Source: Craterostigma plantagineum | Taxonomy: Eukaryota; Streptophyta; Magnoliopsida; Lamiales; Linderniaceae | Length of the DNA stretch: 64,000 nt | Assembly (NCBI GenBank): GCA_027422505.1 | Contig: JAPQWV010000005.1 | Location: 13,707,501-13,771,500 of the forward strand | Direction: 5' to 3' | Shown: positions 42,885 to 55,775 of the stretch, one piece after another | How positions within the stretch are numbered: the stretch's first letter is position 1 | Layout: the number at the start of each line of letters is the position of its first letter | Program-made: the position numbers and the translations under genes | The notes under the pieces: generated by a model | Databases searched by the model: none | Told to the model about the DNA's origin: nothing | What the model saw: the letters and a program-made list of their open reading frames with translations, nothing else

Positions 42885-44570
42885 CTTAGGACGGCTGGAA
42901 ATCCAGGTAGAGCACCTCTTTTTTGCTCACGTCTTCCTCTCCTCCATGATAGTGCTTCAACCTGTGGCCGTTGACCTTTAAAGTACCCTGCTCCATACCT
43001 GAAATCTCGACGGCACCTTAAGCAAACACACGGGTAACGGTAGGGTTGTCAATGGGGCGGGGATTTCCCGTCCCCGTGGGGATTCGCCCAGAACGAGGCA
43101 GGGAATCCCCGCTATTCTTACCCCCGCGGGACGGGACGGGGGGAAAATTTTCCACGCGGATATCCCCGCCTCGCCCCGGTTACTAAAATACTATATATTA
43201 TATTCCATTAATATTATTATAATATAGATAATATTACAATATACTTTGAATAATATTAAAATAATATAGATATGATTAAAATATCATTTAATAATATAAA
43301 TAATATTAAAATAATATAGATATGATTAAAATATCATTTAATAATATAAATAATATAAAATATAGTTTAAATAATATAAATAATATTAAAATATTGTTTA
43401 TAATATAATATAATTATTTTTTTAATTGGGACTGGGCGGGGAATCCCCGCGGGGACGGGGACGGGGACAATTTCGTCCCCGTTTGCCTCGCGGGGACGGG
43501 GACGGGGATTAGATCCCCGCCCCGAACCCGCCCCGTTGACAACCCTAGGTAACGGTGAAAGGTCCCGACCAACGTGATCTAAGTTGCCAGGAAAAAGCCT
43601 AAGTCGAGAGTCAAATAGGAGGACTTGGTCTCTTTCCTGAAACTCTCTCCTTTGCCTAATCTTCTTACCATGATAGGCTTTCAAGCGCTCTTTATACATG
43701 CGAGCGTTATCGTAAGCCGATAAACGCCACTCATCTAACTCGTTGATTTGGAGTTGCCGTTTCCGCTCGCGTCTCCTAAATCAATTCATTGTCTTGATCG
43801 TCAAATAAGCCTTGTGCTCGATTTCTACAGGGAGGTGGCACGCCTTCCCATAGACTAATCTATATGGTGTAGTGCCTATGGGTGTCTTATATGCAGTCCT
43901 ATATGCCCAAAGTGCATTCGCCCACCCCCTACGGTTCCCTTCTATGGTCTTTTCTAAAATGCATTCAACTCACGGTTCACTACTTCGACTTGACCGCTAG
44001 CTTGAGGGTGGTAAGGGATGGATAGGCTGTGTCTAACACCGTAACGTTCTAACGTGCGTGCAAACTGGGTGTTACAGAAATGAGTGCCTCTATCACTAAT
44101 GATGCATCTAGGTGCTCCAAATCGTGAAAATAATGCTCGTAAAAAACCTAACGACAACTCTAGCATCGTTCGTGGGCAAAGCTTGCGCCTCGGCCCACTT
44201 GAACACATAATCTACAGTACCAGGATATACTTAAATTATACGAGCTAGGAAACGGAACCATGAAATCTATACCCCATACGTCAAAAATCTCACAAACTAA
44301 AATAAAGTTCTGGGGTATTTCGTCGCGTTTCGAGAGATTACCTGTGCGTTGACACTGATCACAAGTGTCAACGTACCTTTGGGCGTCTTTGAAGATCGTA
44401 GGCCAGTAGAATTCGCTCGCTAGCACCTTTTGAGCGGTTCGGTTGGCTGCGTAGTGCCCGTAGGTCGGTCCGTTGTGGCAGTACCTAAGAATCGTGTCGG
44501 CTCGGGGAAGGAGATGCATCGCCGTATCACCTGGTCCGCAAATCGCCTGAAAAGATACGGATCTTCCCAA
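42885..44570 (-). pseudogene. Athila integrase, broken and split by a MITE
   Basis: On the minus strand the zinc-binding part reads [20 protein letters not shown] and [12 protein letters not shown], then [13 protein letters not shown] with the first Asp, [14 protein letters not shown] with the second and [18 protein letters not shown] with the Glu, so all three core residues exist but in two frames. The C-terminal part at 43680-43560 reads ERLKAYHGKKIRQRREF and LFDSRLRLFPGNL. After the inserted MITE (43041-43547) the frame ends with EISGMEQGTLKVNGHRLKHY and a stop near 42887. The order and motifs are those of Athila. Confidence 0.85.
43041..43547. mobile_element. hAT-like MITE, target duplication GGTAACGG
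   Basis: TAGGGTTGTCAATGGGGCGG and CCGCCCCGTTGACAACCCTA are near-perfect inverted ends, and GGTAACGG stands at 43033-43040 and 43548-43555. The outer parts are rich in CCCCGTCCCCG/GGGGACGGGG words; the core is an AT-rich AATATAATAT run with internal repeats (AATAATATAAATAATAT). At 507 bp there is no transposase. It is of the same general type as the MITE at 23014 but of a different family. Confidence 0.9.
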
Positions 44571-44579
44571 AAGTAGTAC

Positions 44580-46075
44580 TCAGGTCAGAAAAGAATTTCT
44601 TCTTTTGCCGACAAGTGTACTCTTTGGTAGGACCCTCGGAACAAGAGTAGCAAAATCTGCAAACCACGGGGTATCGTCACTTACCACTTGTATCGAGTAC
44701 AGGTGCTCGTCTGGGAATCTGTCTTGTATAGCCCTTTCGTCCTTGTGGTATATCTCGGACTCCTCTAGTCGAGAGAGGTGATCGCCGCCAAGTTTTCTGC
44801 ACCCTTCTTGTCTCGGATCTCTATGTCGAAATCTTGAAGTAGTAGGATCCACCTGATCAGCCGGGGTTGACATCCCGCTTGCTAACAAATACTTAAGAGC
44901 AGAGTGGTCAGTAAAAACAATAACCTTAGATAAGATAAGAAATGGCCTGAACTTGTCGAAAGCGAAACACGGCGGCTAACAACTCCTTTTCAGTGGTCAT
45001 GTAATTGGCTTGGGCTGCATCTAACGTCTTACCGCGTAGTAAATCAGCCTAAAATGGTTGTCCTTGCGCTGCCCTAACCCGGCCCCAACTGCATAATAAC
45101 TCGCATCGCACATTAGTTCAAAGGGCAACCCCTAGTCGGGGACCGACGATAATAGGCGCTACGATAAGTCGCTCCTTAAGTAAATTAAAGGCATGCAAAC
45201 ACTCATCAATATTCAAAGGGAGCATGGTTTCGAGTAATCTAGACATGGTCGAGCAATCTTAGAAAAATCCTAATAAACCTACGATAGAATCCATCATGTC
45301 CTAGAAACTTCTAATCGACTTCACGTTCGAGGGGACAGGTAATTTTCTATAGACTCTAATTTAGCTCGGTCCACTTCGATTCCTTTAGAGGAAAACCTTA
45401 TGGCCGAGAACTATTCCCCCTCGAACCATGAAGTGGCACTTTTCCCAGTTAAGTGCTAAGTTCGTTCCTCGCATCGTGCGAGTACGAGCTTCAAATTAAA
45501 CAAGCATACATCGAACGATGAACCAAACACAGAAAACATCCATAAATTACCTCCATTACCTCACCTACCAGGTCGTCGAATATGGCCATCATGGCTGGAA
45601 GGTGGCTGGGGCATTGCAAAGACGGCATGGCATCCTTCGGTACGCGAACGTCCCGAAGGGCAAGTAAAGGTGGTCTTTCTCCTGGTCCTCTGGCGCTATA
45701 GGTGCGGGTATTCTGACAAGCCATCAAGAAATCAATAAAATGAGTGAGCGGATAATTTTTCTAACATTTCGTCAATAAGAGGTAAAGGAAATGATCCTTT
45801 CGCGTGGCGTCGTTCAACTTCCTGTAATCGATGCAGACGCGCCACCAAGTCATGGTCCTCGTCGGAATTAATCGTTCTTCTCGTTGGCGACGACCGCCAT
45901 GCCTCCTTCTTTGAGACCACTTGGACCAGACTGACCCATGCGCTGTCTGAAATGGAGTAGATCATCCATGCGTCTAATAGCTTGATCACCTCCTTCTTGA
46001 CGACGTCCTTCATATTGGGATTGAGTCGTCTTTGACGTTGAGCGACCGGCTTGAGATCGTCATCCATGAGGATCT
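44580..46075 (-). pseudogene. Athila RT-RNase H, broken
   Basis: RT starts at 46067 with RRLNPNMKDVVKKEVIKLLD and ISDSAWVSLVQVVSKKE, and ends its first frame at FPLPLIDEMLEKLSAHSFY. The catalytic loop near 45500-45535 reads YMDV where FMDD is expected and is also shifted, so it is inactive. RNase H is only visible in pieces, such as TTEKELLAAVFRFR near 44960-45000, and [20 protein letters not shown] in the connection before the integrase at 44760-44830. The gag-side part of pol is in the next feature. Confidence 0.8.
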
Positions 46076-46399
46076 TGTGCGTACAGTAGCTCGGATTGAT
46101 ACCCCTATATGTCGGATATCTTCCACGCCAAGGCCTTCTTGTGCGCTCTCAACACGTCAAGAGCTGGCCCTTCTGTCTGTGTCGAGGCTGGATGACATAA
46201 TGACTGGTCTCCCTCCGTTGCTGCTGAGAAATACGTACTCGGGGTGGTTGGGCAGTGGCTTCAATTCTAGGACCGGTGGCTCCTCGACCGAGCTCTTTTC
46301 CTTGTCCTTTTCGCTGCTCTCGTCGATGGCTACTATGGGCTAGTCGACGTCCTCCCACACTCGTCGATCGCCATAATCATTCGGGTGTCCTCCTCGCTC

Positions 46400-47155
46400 G
46401 ATAGACCTTGCACAGAAAAGAGAAAATCGTGCTCAAAAGCGTCTAAGTAATAACACTTATCGTCATGCTCATTACTCTTTTTCATCGAATCACCCATGCT
46501 AAGCGTAACTTTTCGCCATCTACCGTCAAAGTGAACGTTCCATTCCTAACGTCTATCATGGTCTCTCCTGTAGCTAAGAACGGTCTACCTAGAATCAATG
46601 GAACATTATCATCCTCCTCCATGTTAAAAATAACGAAATCAGCAGGAATCACGAACTTATCTACTTTAACTAAAACATCTTCGATAACACTCGAGGGTAC
46701 TTTAACGATATATCAGCTAACTGCAAGCTCATTCTAGTGGGTCGTGGCTCACCTATCATTGACGCTTAAACATGGAATAGGGCATTAAGTTAATGTTAGC
46801 ACCTAGATCAGCTAAAGCACGCTCAACTACTAAATCTCCTATAAGGCAGGGAATAGTAAAAACTTCCTGGGTCCTTGAGCTTCTTTGGCAGCTTGCTCTG
46901 AAGTATCGTCGAGCACTAGGCATACTGTGGAAACGTGTTTGAGCTTCCTTCTGTTCGTCAGTATGTCCTTCACGAACTTGGCGAAGCTGGGCATCTGCGT
47001 AATAGCTTCAACAAACGGTAAGTTAATATGTAATTCCTTACACATGTTCATAAATTTACCGAATTGTGCCTCGTCCTTGTCCTTCTTCAGCCGAGCTGGG
47101 TAAGGGATAGGGCTGTTATGGCTTCACTGGTGGCCGCTGGATCTCCTTCGCCTTT
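46400..47155 (-). pseudogene. Athila protease region and gag-pol linker
   Basis: The minus strand has PYPARLKKDKDEAQFGKF near 47090-47040, then ELHINLPFVEAITQMPSF and KFVKDILTNRRKL, a conserved Athila stretch between gag and protease. Further on are words of the protease domain such as LILGRPFLATGETMIDVR (46610-46540). Pieces lie in different frames. Gag itself is not present, because a plus-strand copia fragment follows at 47160. Confidence 0.75.
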
Positions 47156-47159
47156 TCCT

Positions 47160-48076
47160 TCGACACAGATTCAAAAGCAAGAGAAAGTCACGCATCCTTG
47201 TGGCTTGAAAAGTACATGCAGATGGGACGATACAGACTCAGAGGAATCAAGCTCAGACGAAGAGCTGAGCGAATATGAAAGTGAGAAAGAACTCGCTTGC
47301 CTGATGGCAGATCAACCGAACCAGGAGGCCGAATCTCAGTTATGAAGAGCTATTGGATGCTCTTCAGGGTATGGCTAATCAACTAGAGGATGAAAACAAT
47401 AGGTTGAGGGAGGCCACCGAACAAAAAAGACTCAGAAACCAAATCTGTCCATCATAATCCAGTCATGCACTGAGTCGTCAAGGACTCTCAATTGCCTTCA
47501 AGGAATTATGAAGGACACCAATGAACGGTACTGGCCTTGGGTACAAGAAACAGGCGAACACTGAGGAGGCGTCAACATAACCTCAACCGCCTACCTCAGC
47601 TAAGGTAATAAAATTCGTTCGACCCTCTAACTATGACCCAAGTCAAGTTATTCTGGAAAACAGCTCCAGAAGAACCGGACTATGATATATAAAATCCTCA
47701 CAGAAAAATAATACCGCAACCGGAAGGGAGAATATTACTAAAAGTTATAATAGTAATAATGTCCCACAGAGAAAGGAAAGACCCCCACAATTGAGGGGAA
47801 TCCCTATTCTATAAACAAATATAATACTAGAGCAAGACCGGAATCTCTGAGAAATTAGACTCAGAATAACCGGTCATATTACTCTAGACCGGAGCCCCAA
47901 GGATACAACAGTCCAAAATACCGGTCACATAATAATAACAATAAACATACAAATAAGAACTATAAATACTTAATTGACCCTAAAACTGGGAAGTACATTA
48001 GGGTGATCCAAGTTGGATCCCTAAAGGTTTTTGATAGAAGAATAATTTGCATCCGTAAACGTGTTTTTATCAGATG
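47160..48076 (+). pseudogene. Ty1/copia gag C-terminal fragment
   Basis: The plus strand reads LKSTCRWDDTDSEESSSDEE, YESEKELACLMADQ, YEELLDALQGMANQLEDEN and, near 47960-48010, YKYLIDPKTGKYIRVIQV. An acidic Ser/Glu stretch followed by a coiled coil and then the short linker before the protease fits the C-terminal half of copia gag of the SIRE type. It resembles, but is not the same as, the minus-strand gag piece at 9764-9997. Stops interrupt it. It is cut at 48076 by the tail of a LINE. Confidence 0.66.
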
Positions 48077-48262
48077 TTTTTTTGGAGAAAAGGTCATTAA
48101 TAAAGGAGGTCAAAGGGTACATTCGCGGCTATATGTACCGCACCAAACGAAACAACACAAACGGAAACCCAAACAAAATGAAAAAAATCACTCCAAATAG
48201 CGGAAATAAAGGACCACGCGGCAGAGTCGCAACAGCAGGCACCAGTCCGTGCGCGAGCCACA

Positions 48263-50113
48263 CTACCAAGCGACATGCCAAAGGCGTCGCAGCCCATGGT
48301 ACTGAAGCTCGAAACTTAGCAGGCAGCGCCGAAAGGTGCAGCCCAACCAAGTCCATGATCTGATCGACCATGCCGCAGGAGAGCGCCGGGTACCGTCATG
48401 CCATCTGCGATTCCTCTCAGCCAGATGTGGTAGACAAGGGAGGAGAGAATGTGGCGCTACGCTGGTGAAGGAGGTGGCTGCCCCGCCATTTAGCAGAGCC
48501 CAGCGGATCCCAGTTTTCCAGTCGCGATAAGGCCACGCGAACTTAGTTTCTGACGGAGCAACGGCAGCACTGTTGAGAGAAATTACAATCGAAAAAAAGG
48601 TGGTTAGCAGTTTTGAGTTCATCGGTATCACACAAGAGGCACGCTGTAGGTTCGCACGGGTGGCTATCCATGCGTTATCCCTCGTTGCTAATCGCTCGCG
48701 GATGGCAAGCCAGAGAATGATATCGTGCCTAGGAATGCATATAATGCCCCCAAAGAGATCGGCCCATTGTGCAGGGGAGCGGCGAGGCCTAAGAGCATCC
48801 TTAACGGTGCGAGCACAGTACCGGCCATCGGCAGCCCCTTTCCAGCGAAATGAGTCGCAGTCGCTAGGGTGGACAGGCTGGAGATGATCGGCGTTCCAGA
48901 AATTCCGTCGTGGTTTGGGCTGGCCAATCCCACCCATTCTGGCCAATAACAGAGCTTAGGCGAGCATCGTGTGCAGTCCCATAGCGATAGGCCCCCGAGG
49001 GAAACGCTCGATAAGAGGTGCTTCCCCAAGCCAAGGATCTTGCCAAAGACGGATGGTCTGCCCATTCCCAATCCGGAATTCAATGAAGGACCTGAAAAGC
49101 GGGCGGAGACGGAGAAGTTTCTTCCAGCTCCAAGCCGTTTGCGAAGATGCGCTAATGGTCCAAAATGAGCGAGTAGACAGTCTCGGTGCTCCCAAAGCCA
49201 TTTACCCAAACAGAGTTTGGGTCACGGAGTGTCACGGTCCAAAGATGCTTTAGTAAAAGAGCTCTATTATCGATTTCAATAGGTCGGATGGCTAGGCCGC
49301 CTTCAGAGATCGGAAGACATACGTCGGCCCATGCGACCTTGGCTGGCGAACCCGCCCACAGGAATTTCCGTAACCGCTTTTTGATTTCCGGATGACGCCT
49401 TTGGGCAACAGAAGAACATTAGACCAAATAGGAGTGGAAAGCAAGGAGCACAGATTTTATCAATTGCACTCGGCGGCGTACGAGAGCGATAGATTGAGCC
49501 ATGATCCAAGGCGCCTATCGATTCTTCAAGAAGTGGCTGACAGTCACCGATAGTTAGCCGACCCGTAATCAAAGGGATCCCAAGGTATCTGACGGGTAGG
49601 CTGCCCTCCATGAAACCAAAATCCCGATGTAGTTTGGCTCAGTCCCGCCGCTCGTTTGAGAGGAAAAATTGGCTCTTAGCAGCGTTCGCATGGAGTCCCG
49701 AGAGTTCCTCGAAATAACCCAATCCCTCGCTGAGCACAGAGGCGGACTCGGCGTCGGCATGACAAAAACAATAATAGATCGTCGGCGAAGGTCAACATGA
49801 ATAGGAAGATTCGGCGCAGCGCCAATGGTAGGCAAATCTGTTGGAAAGCTGGATCTTCCTCGCAAGGATGCCGTAAAGAACTTCCATTACCAGTGTGAAA
49901 TGTACGGGGAAATCGGTCTCCCTGACGCAGCCCACGACGTCCTTGAAACAGGCCCACCGCTCCGGCCATTAAAGTTGATCGAAAATTGTGTGGTCGTAAT
50001 GCATTCCTGGATCCAACGGGTAAAATGTGGTGGGACATGCATGGCAGTCAAAGTAGCGATGATAAAGTCCCACTCGATTCTATCATATGCCTTAGCAAGT
50101 CGACTTTAACCGT
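48263..50113 (-). pseudogene. LINE ORF2, second part: RT palm to zinc-binding end
   Basis: Starting at 50113 the minus strand reads KVDLLKAYDRIEWDF, GRSGGPVSRTSWAASG (shifted), FADDLLLF at about 49772-49790 with both catalytic aspartates, PVRYLGIPLITGRLTIGDCQ, then IEFRIGNGQTIRLWQDPWLG. The end is a zinc-binding RT domain with DSFRWKGAADGRYCARTVKD and FAWPYRDWKTGIRWALLNG. Frame shifts are frequent. It joins the first part at 55791 exactly at the other LINE's target duplication. Confidence 0.82.
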
Positions 50114-50119
50114 AAGTCT

Positions 50120-50209
50120 GGCCTTGCCACCGGCAACTGCGGATGCTACGTCCGATGGGGATCCGGCCTTGCCACCGGCAACTGCGGATGCCGACCTTGA
50201 TCTTCAGGG
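50120..50209. repeat. 45-bp direct duplication at the start of the LINE ORF1
   Basis: GGCCTTGCCACCGGCAACTG starts at 50120 and again at 50165. In the ORF1 frame both copies encode ALPPATADA, separated by TSDGDP. The two copies are identical over about 28 bases. Confidence 0.88.
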
Positions 50210-52080
50210 GTTTGCCGCGTCCTATCCTCCTTTCGCTGCTGATTTTGATGCTGCTCGTTTCAAGGTCTTGCCAATCGTATCCTCGGCCGACCGTCCCCTA
50301 CTGGTTCTCCGGCGTTGCGTCTGCCACGCGGCGCCTGTGCTGCCGCCTGCTATCTCCTCCCAGGCTGCCCATCGTCATGCTGTCCCGACTGGTAGGGTGG
50401 CGCGCCGAGTCATCTCCTCGCCTTACGTCCTTCGGCCTCGTCCGGCTGTTATGCTCTCACCTGCGGCGCCGTTTGCTACTGTTGAGAATGGGGACGAAGC
50501 TAATCCCGTTGTGCGCCCGATTGCTCATGGATCCCCGGCCTTCTCGCCAAGCACCTCATGGGGGAAGATGAACAGTCACATCCCTTGACTAAGGATCAGC
50601 CTTTGCAAGCTTTCAACGTTGGTGCCCCCTCGGATGGTGCTGGTCCCGCTGCCACGTTGACGATGGCCACCTGCGCTGCTGCTGCCCTTGCGTCGCCGGT
50701 GCCTCCTGTTTTGGCTGGTTCGGCCTTGGGGGCTGTGGAAGATGAACAGTCACGATCGCCTATCGTGGATCAAGCCATGGCCGAGTCTGAGGTGGCTGCT
50801 GCTGCTGCCAAGCCTGACGCGGCTGCTATTGCTGCGCCGCAGCTGACTCCTCGCCCTATGCGGGCTGATCGGGCTGCCACCTCCTTTGCTAACGTCGTGG
50901 CGGGAGTTCGCCCTACCCAGCCCAAACCAGGCGGTCTTAAAACTGGTGCGTCGCGCCAAGTTCCTCTTGCCTATACGCCACCTATTACACATGCTGATGG
51001 GATAACTGAAGTGGCCCCCGTCTTGGGAGGTTGCTAAGCAAGGCTTTGCCCGGTGGGCCCACACTTTGGTGGGGTTTTTTCTCGGCCGGAAGCCTTACTT
51101 TCCTACCGTCGAACGCTACTGGAGGGCACGCTGGAAGGGACTAGTTGAAGTTCGGGCGACGATCAATGGTTTTTTCAAGTTTCGTTTTGATACTGATTCT
51201 GATTTACGTGCGGTCCTTGAGGGGGGACCGTGGATTCTTAATGGGCAGCCACTGTTCTTGGAAGAATGGCGGCCTGGAATGTCTTTTGAACGCAAGGAAA
51301 TCACGGAGGTTCCCTTGTGGGTGAAACTCTGGAATGTGCCGGGAGAGTTTTGGACGGCGCCGCTGGTCTTGGCGTCGTGGCTAGTGCAGTGGGGACGCCT
51401 TTGTTCACTGATGGTATTACGGCGGATGGTGATCGAATAGACTTTGCCCGAGTTTGTGTGCTGAAGAGTCTCGCTGAACCGTTCCTGGAGGTTTTTCATC
51501 TTCGTATGCCACGGAGGAGGGTGGTGTATCGGGTACTACCCTGTCGGGTCGAGTACGAGTGGAAGCCGGCCCGGTGTGAGGTGTGTAGTACGTGGTCTCA
51601 TGGCCCTTCTTATTGCCCAAGAGGTTGTCGTCTAAGCCATCGAGGGTGCCGACGGCTCGGCCCGCTCCTAGCAGGTCTACAGCTGCGCAAAGCCCCCCCT
51701 CTATCCCGCGGGCAGCCATCACCCCTTCTGCACGCCCTGCAGCCAGGCTACCGTGGCAGGCCTAAGGCAGCGCCTGCTGCAAAGGCGGCTCCTGCTATTC
51801 ATGTGTCTCCGCCGCTCGAGGCCGGGGGTACGGTTTCTTACTGGCGCCATGTAGGTGCGAAAGGCAAGGCCATACGTGTGTGCTACCCCAGCTGATGTGG
51901 ATCGCCCCATGCTGAGTACAGCTTCGAATCCCTCCAAATCTGATGCGTGGACCCGGACCTCCCACCTGTTTCGTCCTTTAATTCGTGAGGATGTCACTAA
52001 AGCAGACCAGAATGCTTTCGCCATCCTTCATTCCATGGATCTGGATACTATGGACACTTCTGTTCCCACGGGCCCTAATG
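50121..52080 (+). pseudogene. LINE ORF1 protein, broken
   Basis: The N-terminal frame has the ALPPATADA repeat, then LQGFAASYPPFAADFDAARF, which aligns in place with RRNIAEFGTRFDVATLEAL of the LINE at 61691. A long Ala/Pro/Val-rich linker follows after a shift near 50570. The DUF4283-like domain is at 51060-51300 (VGFFLGRKPYFPTVERYW, LVEVRATINGFFKFRF, LEGGPWILNGQPLFLEEW). After a further shift come GVVASAVGTPLFTDGIT and VEYEWKPARC with the CCHC knuckle CEVCSTWSHGPSYCP at about 51575-51620. A frame with NAFAILHSMDLDT near 52010 matches the conserved ORF1 end. No start codon of the family type remains at the left edge. Confidence 0.82.
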
Positions 52081-52106
52081 TTGATGCAGCCCGCCCCCCG
52101 GTTTCC

Positions 52107-55100
52107 ATGATCAGGTTCGGTTCTTGGAACGTCCGTGGTCTAAACAGGGTAGACCACAGGAGGCGGTGGGGGATTGGGTTATGGTCAGGGTGTTCATCTG
52201 GTGGGTTGCTTGAGACACGTGTTCTGGAGAGTAATGCCCTCGTATTTCGAGTGGCCTTCGGCATGATGGTCCTGGTACTACGATTATGCTAATGGTCCTG
52301 GTTCTCGATTATGGGTGGGTTGGGATCCGCGTGCCATCTCACTCACAATGTTGTCCACTTCGGACCAATCTATCCACTGCAAGGTTTCGCATATTGCAAC
52401 AGGTTCTGTTATATTTGTTTCTTTTGGTTATGGTAGGTCGACACGTGGGGAGCGCCAGCCCCTCTGGCAGGATCTTGCTTCTTTCTCCTCCTCTCGTATT
52501 GATGACCCTGTGTGGTGGCGGGGGATTTTAACGCCATCCTTTGTGCGACAGAGGGCGTGGGGGATCTCCCTCTTCGATTGATATGTCTGATTTTGGCGCA
52601 GCTCTGCTCCGAGCGGATCTCTCTACTGTTCCATCCATGGGCCAGGAGTTTACTTGGTCGAAGCATCGGCCCCCCCCCCCCACAGGGCAGAGTGCAGCTA
52701 TCTGGCGCGAGGCTTGACCGTATGGTGGCCAACCCACAATGGTTTGCTGCATGGCCTGATTCCTGGTGTACCGTGCATTGCCTTGCCACGTGGACCACTC
52801 ACCTCTTGTTCTTGGGCCTGCACCGACCTTCCTCGACGAGCTTGCTTTCGCTTTGAGAATTCCTCATTAAGGAAGCAGGTTTTTTGGACCACGTGCGACG
52901 TGTTTGGGGGGAGACGCTTTTAGGTTACCCCATGTTTCGGGTCGTGGCCCGCTTGAAGAAGCTTAAGCTGATTTTTACTTCTCTTCGGCGGGCTAAGGGC
53001 GACTTAGCAGTCAATGTGGCTGAGGCGAAGCACTTTTTGGATGTCGCACAACACTACATGGCGTTACACCTTTTGATGATCGGCTTCGTCTCTGAGCGAT
53101 GTTGCCGTCTGATTTTTGAGCGCGTGCGTTGAGATCGAGCAAACATCGCTCTCGCAACGAGCTAAGATGGCATGGCTTAAGGATGGCGATCCATGTACGC
53201 CTTTTTCTTCCGTAAGGGGCAGTGCGTAGGTCGCTGAACCGGATTGTCCACTCTGGAATCTGCCACGGGTGCCCAGTTGATTCATCCCGCGGAGATTGAG
53301 TCTGAGCTTTTGGGCTTTTATGAGGACCTGTTTGGGGCAGTCTTCTCGTGCCACGCCGGTGCTTTTTCATGATGTCCAGCCCCATTTCCCGTTCCTTTCT
53401 CAGTCGGAGGCGGCTAATTTGGTGGCGGACTTGGAGGATGCTGAGGTTCGCCGTGCGCTTTTTTCCCATGGGTGCTGAGAAAGCTCCGGGCCCTGACGGT
53501 TTTACGGCCGCTTTCTTCAAAGCGACCTGGGAGGTGGTGGGTGCTGACGTTTATTGCCGCGATCCGGGACTTCTTTGTGACGGGTCGCCTCCTTCACGAA
53601 CTGAATAGCACGCTTATCACGCTTATTCCGAAGACGGAGTGTCCCCGGAGGCCTACCGACTTCCGCCCTATCTCGTGCTGCAATGTCTGTACAAGATCAT
53701 CTCGAAGATCCTTGCTAACCGACTTAAGGCTCACCTTCTGAAGCTCGTTGATGGCTGCCAGACAGCGTTTCATCCCGGGCCGACATATTACGATAATATT
53801 ATGCTTGCCCAGGAGTTGTGCCATGGCTACAATACCCAGGGCCATCCGCCTCGAGCGATGTTTTAAGGTGGATTTGGCTAAGGCTTACGATTGGGTTGAG
53901 TGGAGTTTTATTATGGAACGTTGCAGGGATGGGGTTCCACCCACTTTTTGTTGAGTGGATCCGGACTGTATCACGACGCCCTTTTTTTCCCTCAATGTTA
54001 TGGTCGACCTACGGGGATACTTTGAGGGTAGGCGGGGTCTACGACAGGGTGATCCGATCTCGCCGTATCTCTTCACCCTTTGTTATGGAGGTTCTCCGTG
54101 GTATGGTGTGCTGGGCATTCAGGAGGAGCCTCGCTTCCAGTATCACTGGCGTTGTGAGGGTATTTCTCTTCCTATGTGAGCTTTGCTGATGATTTATTAT
54201 TGTTCTGTCATGCTGACGCGATATCGATTGGGGTGCTTAAGTCATCTCTTGATCATTTCTCGGCTCTTTCTGGATTATGCCCTAATCCTGAGAAGAGTGA
54301 GCTTTTTCTCTCTCGCCGAGCTTCACCATTAACGCCGCTTCTCCAACCGATTATGGGGTTCCCTTTGGGATCACTTCCTGTTCGATACCTGGGCGTCCCC
54401 TTGATCACGTCTCGTTTATCACTGGCCGATTGTGCCCCTCTCCTGCAGCGGGTTGATCGTCGCTTGGGCTCCTGGCTCAATCGGTCCCTTCTTATGCGGG
54501 CTGCGTCCAGCTGATACGGTCGGTACTTCAGGCCATGCACATTTACTGGTCTGGGGTTTTCCTTCTGCCCAAGGGCATCGTCCGAGCTCTGGAGGCTCGG
54601 TTCAGACAGTTTCTTTGGGCTTGATCTACGGCTAAGGTTGCGTGGGATGACATTTGTCTGCCGGTTGCTGAAGGCGGCCTGGGTCTCCGTTCGGTGTCCT
54701 TGGATAATAAGGTACTTCTTTCCGGCTTCTGTGCCGTGTCATTAGGAAGTCGCCAGACTGATTTGGATTTCTTGGTTGTATGGTACCCGGCTTCGGACGC
54801 AGTTAATATGGACGGTTCGGCTTTCCACTACTGCTTCTTGGAGCTGGCGCAAACTCCTCCGTTTTCGGTCCGAGATACGCCATTTTCTTGAGTTTCGTAT
54901 TGGAGATGTGCTACTATCAGTCTGTGGGAGGACCCTTGGCTCACGGGTGACCCTCTTCTGGCTCGTTTCCTCGTGGGCGGTTGTGATGGGGCTTCCTGTG
55001 GGCTCTCGTCTGAGCGATGTTATCTCGGCCACTGGTTGGAACTGGCCAGGCCGCACCACTGTTGAGTACATTGAGCTCAGCCGCGAGCTTCCCATCGTAC

Positions 55101-55620
55101 AGCCGGCTACGCGTGATTCTATCCTTGGGTTGGTGCCGCACGGAAATCCATCCACTCGTATTAATCAGGGAACGCTTGCGACCGCGTGGGGTTGTGGTGC
55201 CTGGGCTTCTCTTTTTGGGGGCCCTCTTAGGGTTCCACGTCATTAGTTCATCCTCTGGTTGGGTATTCGAGACCGCTTATCGACGAGGGATAAGCTTGGA
55301 TGGCTTTGCGTGCGGGTACTAGGCCTGTCCGCTTTGTGATTCGCTACTGTGGAGACGACCACCACCTTTCTTTGAGTGTGTCTTCTCCCGCACTTGCCTG
55401 CGGCTTCTGCGACGCAGGATCCGATGGAATTGGCCTTTTCGGGACTGGACTCAGGGGCTTGCCTGGGCTGCTAGACAGTGGAGGGGTACGCATCTACTGC
55501 TTTTGGCGTCTCGACACCTGCTTGCTTCGCTGGTTTACTACATTTGGCTTGCTCGCAATAAGCGCTTGGCGGGAGGGCATTAAGACTACACCTGAGCATC
55601 TTGTTGCTTTGTGTTGTTGA
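52107..55620 (+). pseudogene. LINE ORF2: endonuclease, RT, zinc-binding end; broken
   Basis: The start MIRFGSWNVRGLNRVDHR at 52107 matches MIPVHVWNTRGLNRLGHR of the LINE at 63672. The endonuclease continues in pieces: VGWDPRAISLTMLST, VAGDFNAILCATEGVGDL (GDFN motif) and RLDRMVANPQWFAAWPDS. RT motifs are KAPGPDGFTAAFFKATWEV (53490), LITLIPKTECPRRPTDFRPI (53620), AYDWVEWSFI (53880), SFADDLLLF (54179, both Asp kept) and SLPVRYLGVPLITSRLSLAD. A zinc-binding RT end (WARNKR-type, LVYYIWLARNKRL near 55530) closes it. There are at least ten frame changes. In life ORF2 nicks DNA and reverse-transcribes LINE RNA at the nick. Confidence 0.84.
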
Positions 55621-55775
55621 TTTGTGTTGTCTGCGTTTTGAATGGCACGTCTACTAGGTATGCCTTACAGACGGCGGCCATTCGACGTTTGTGGCGTGTT
55701 GCGTGGTAGCTGTGTGTGTTTTCAATCACGCATGTACATTCATCTTCTTCATTTATATATATACGGGCTTTTTTC

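Noticed and set aside
47064..47345. Small acidic plant protein (Asp/Ser/Glu-rich)
   Set aside because: The acidic stretch with the following coiled coil fits the C-terminal half of a copia gag, and the first codons come from antisense Athila sequence.
49986..50120. Start of a long ORF1 frame left of the inserted LINE
   Set aside because: These codons are antisense to the RT of the older LINE; the younger LINE begins only after the AAGTCTG target copy.
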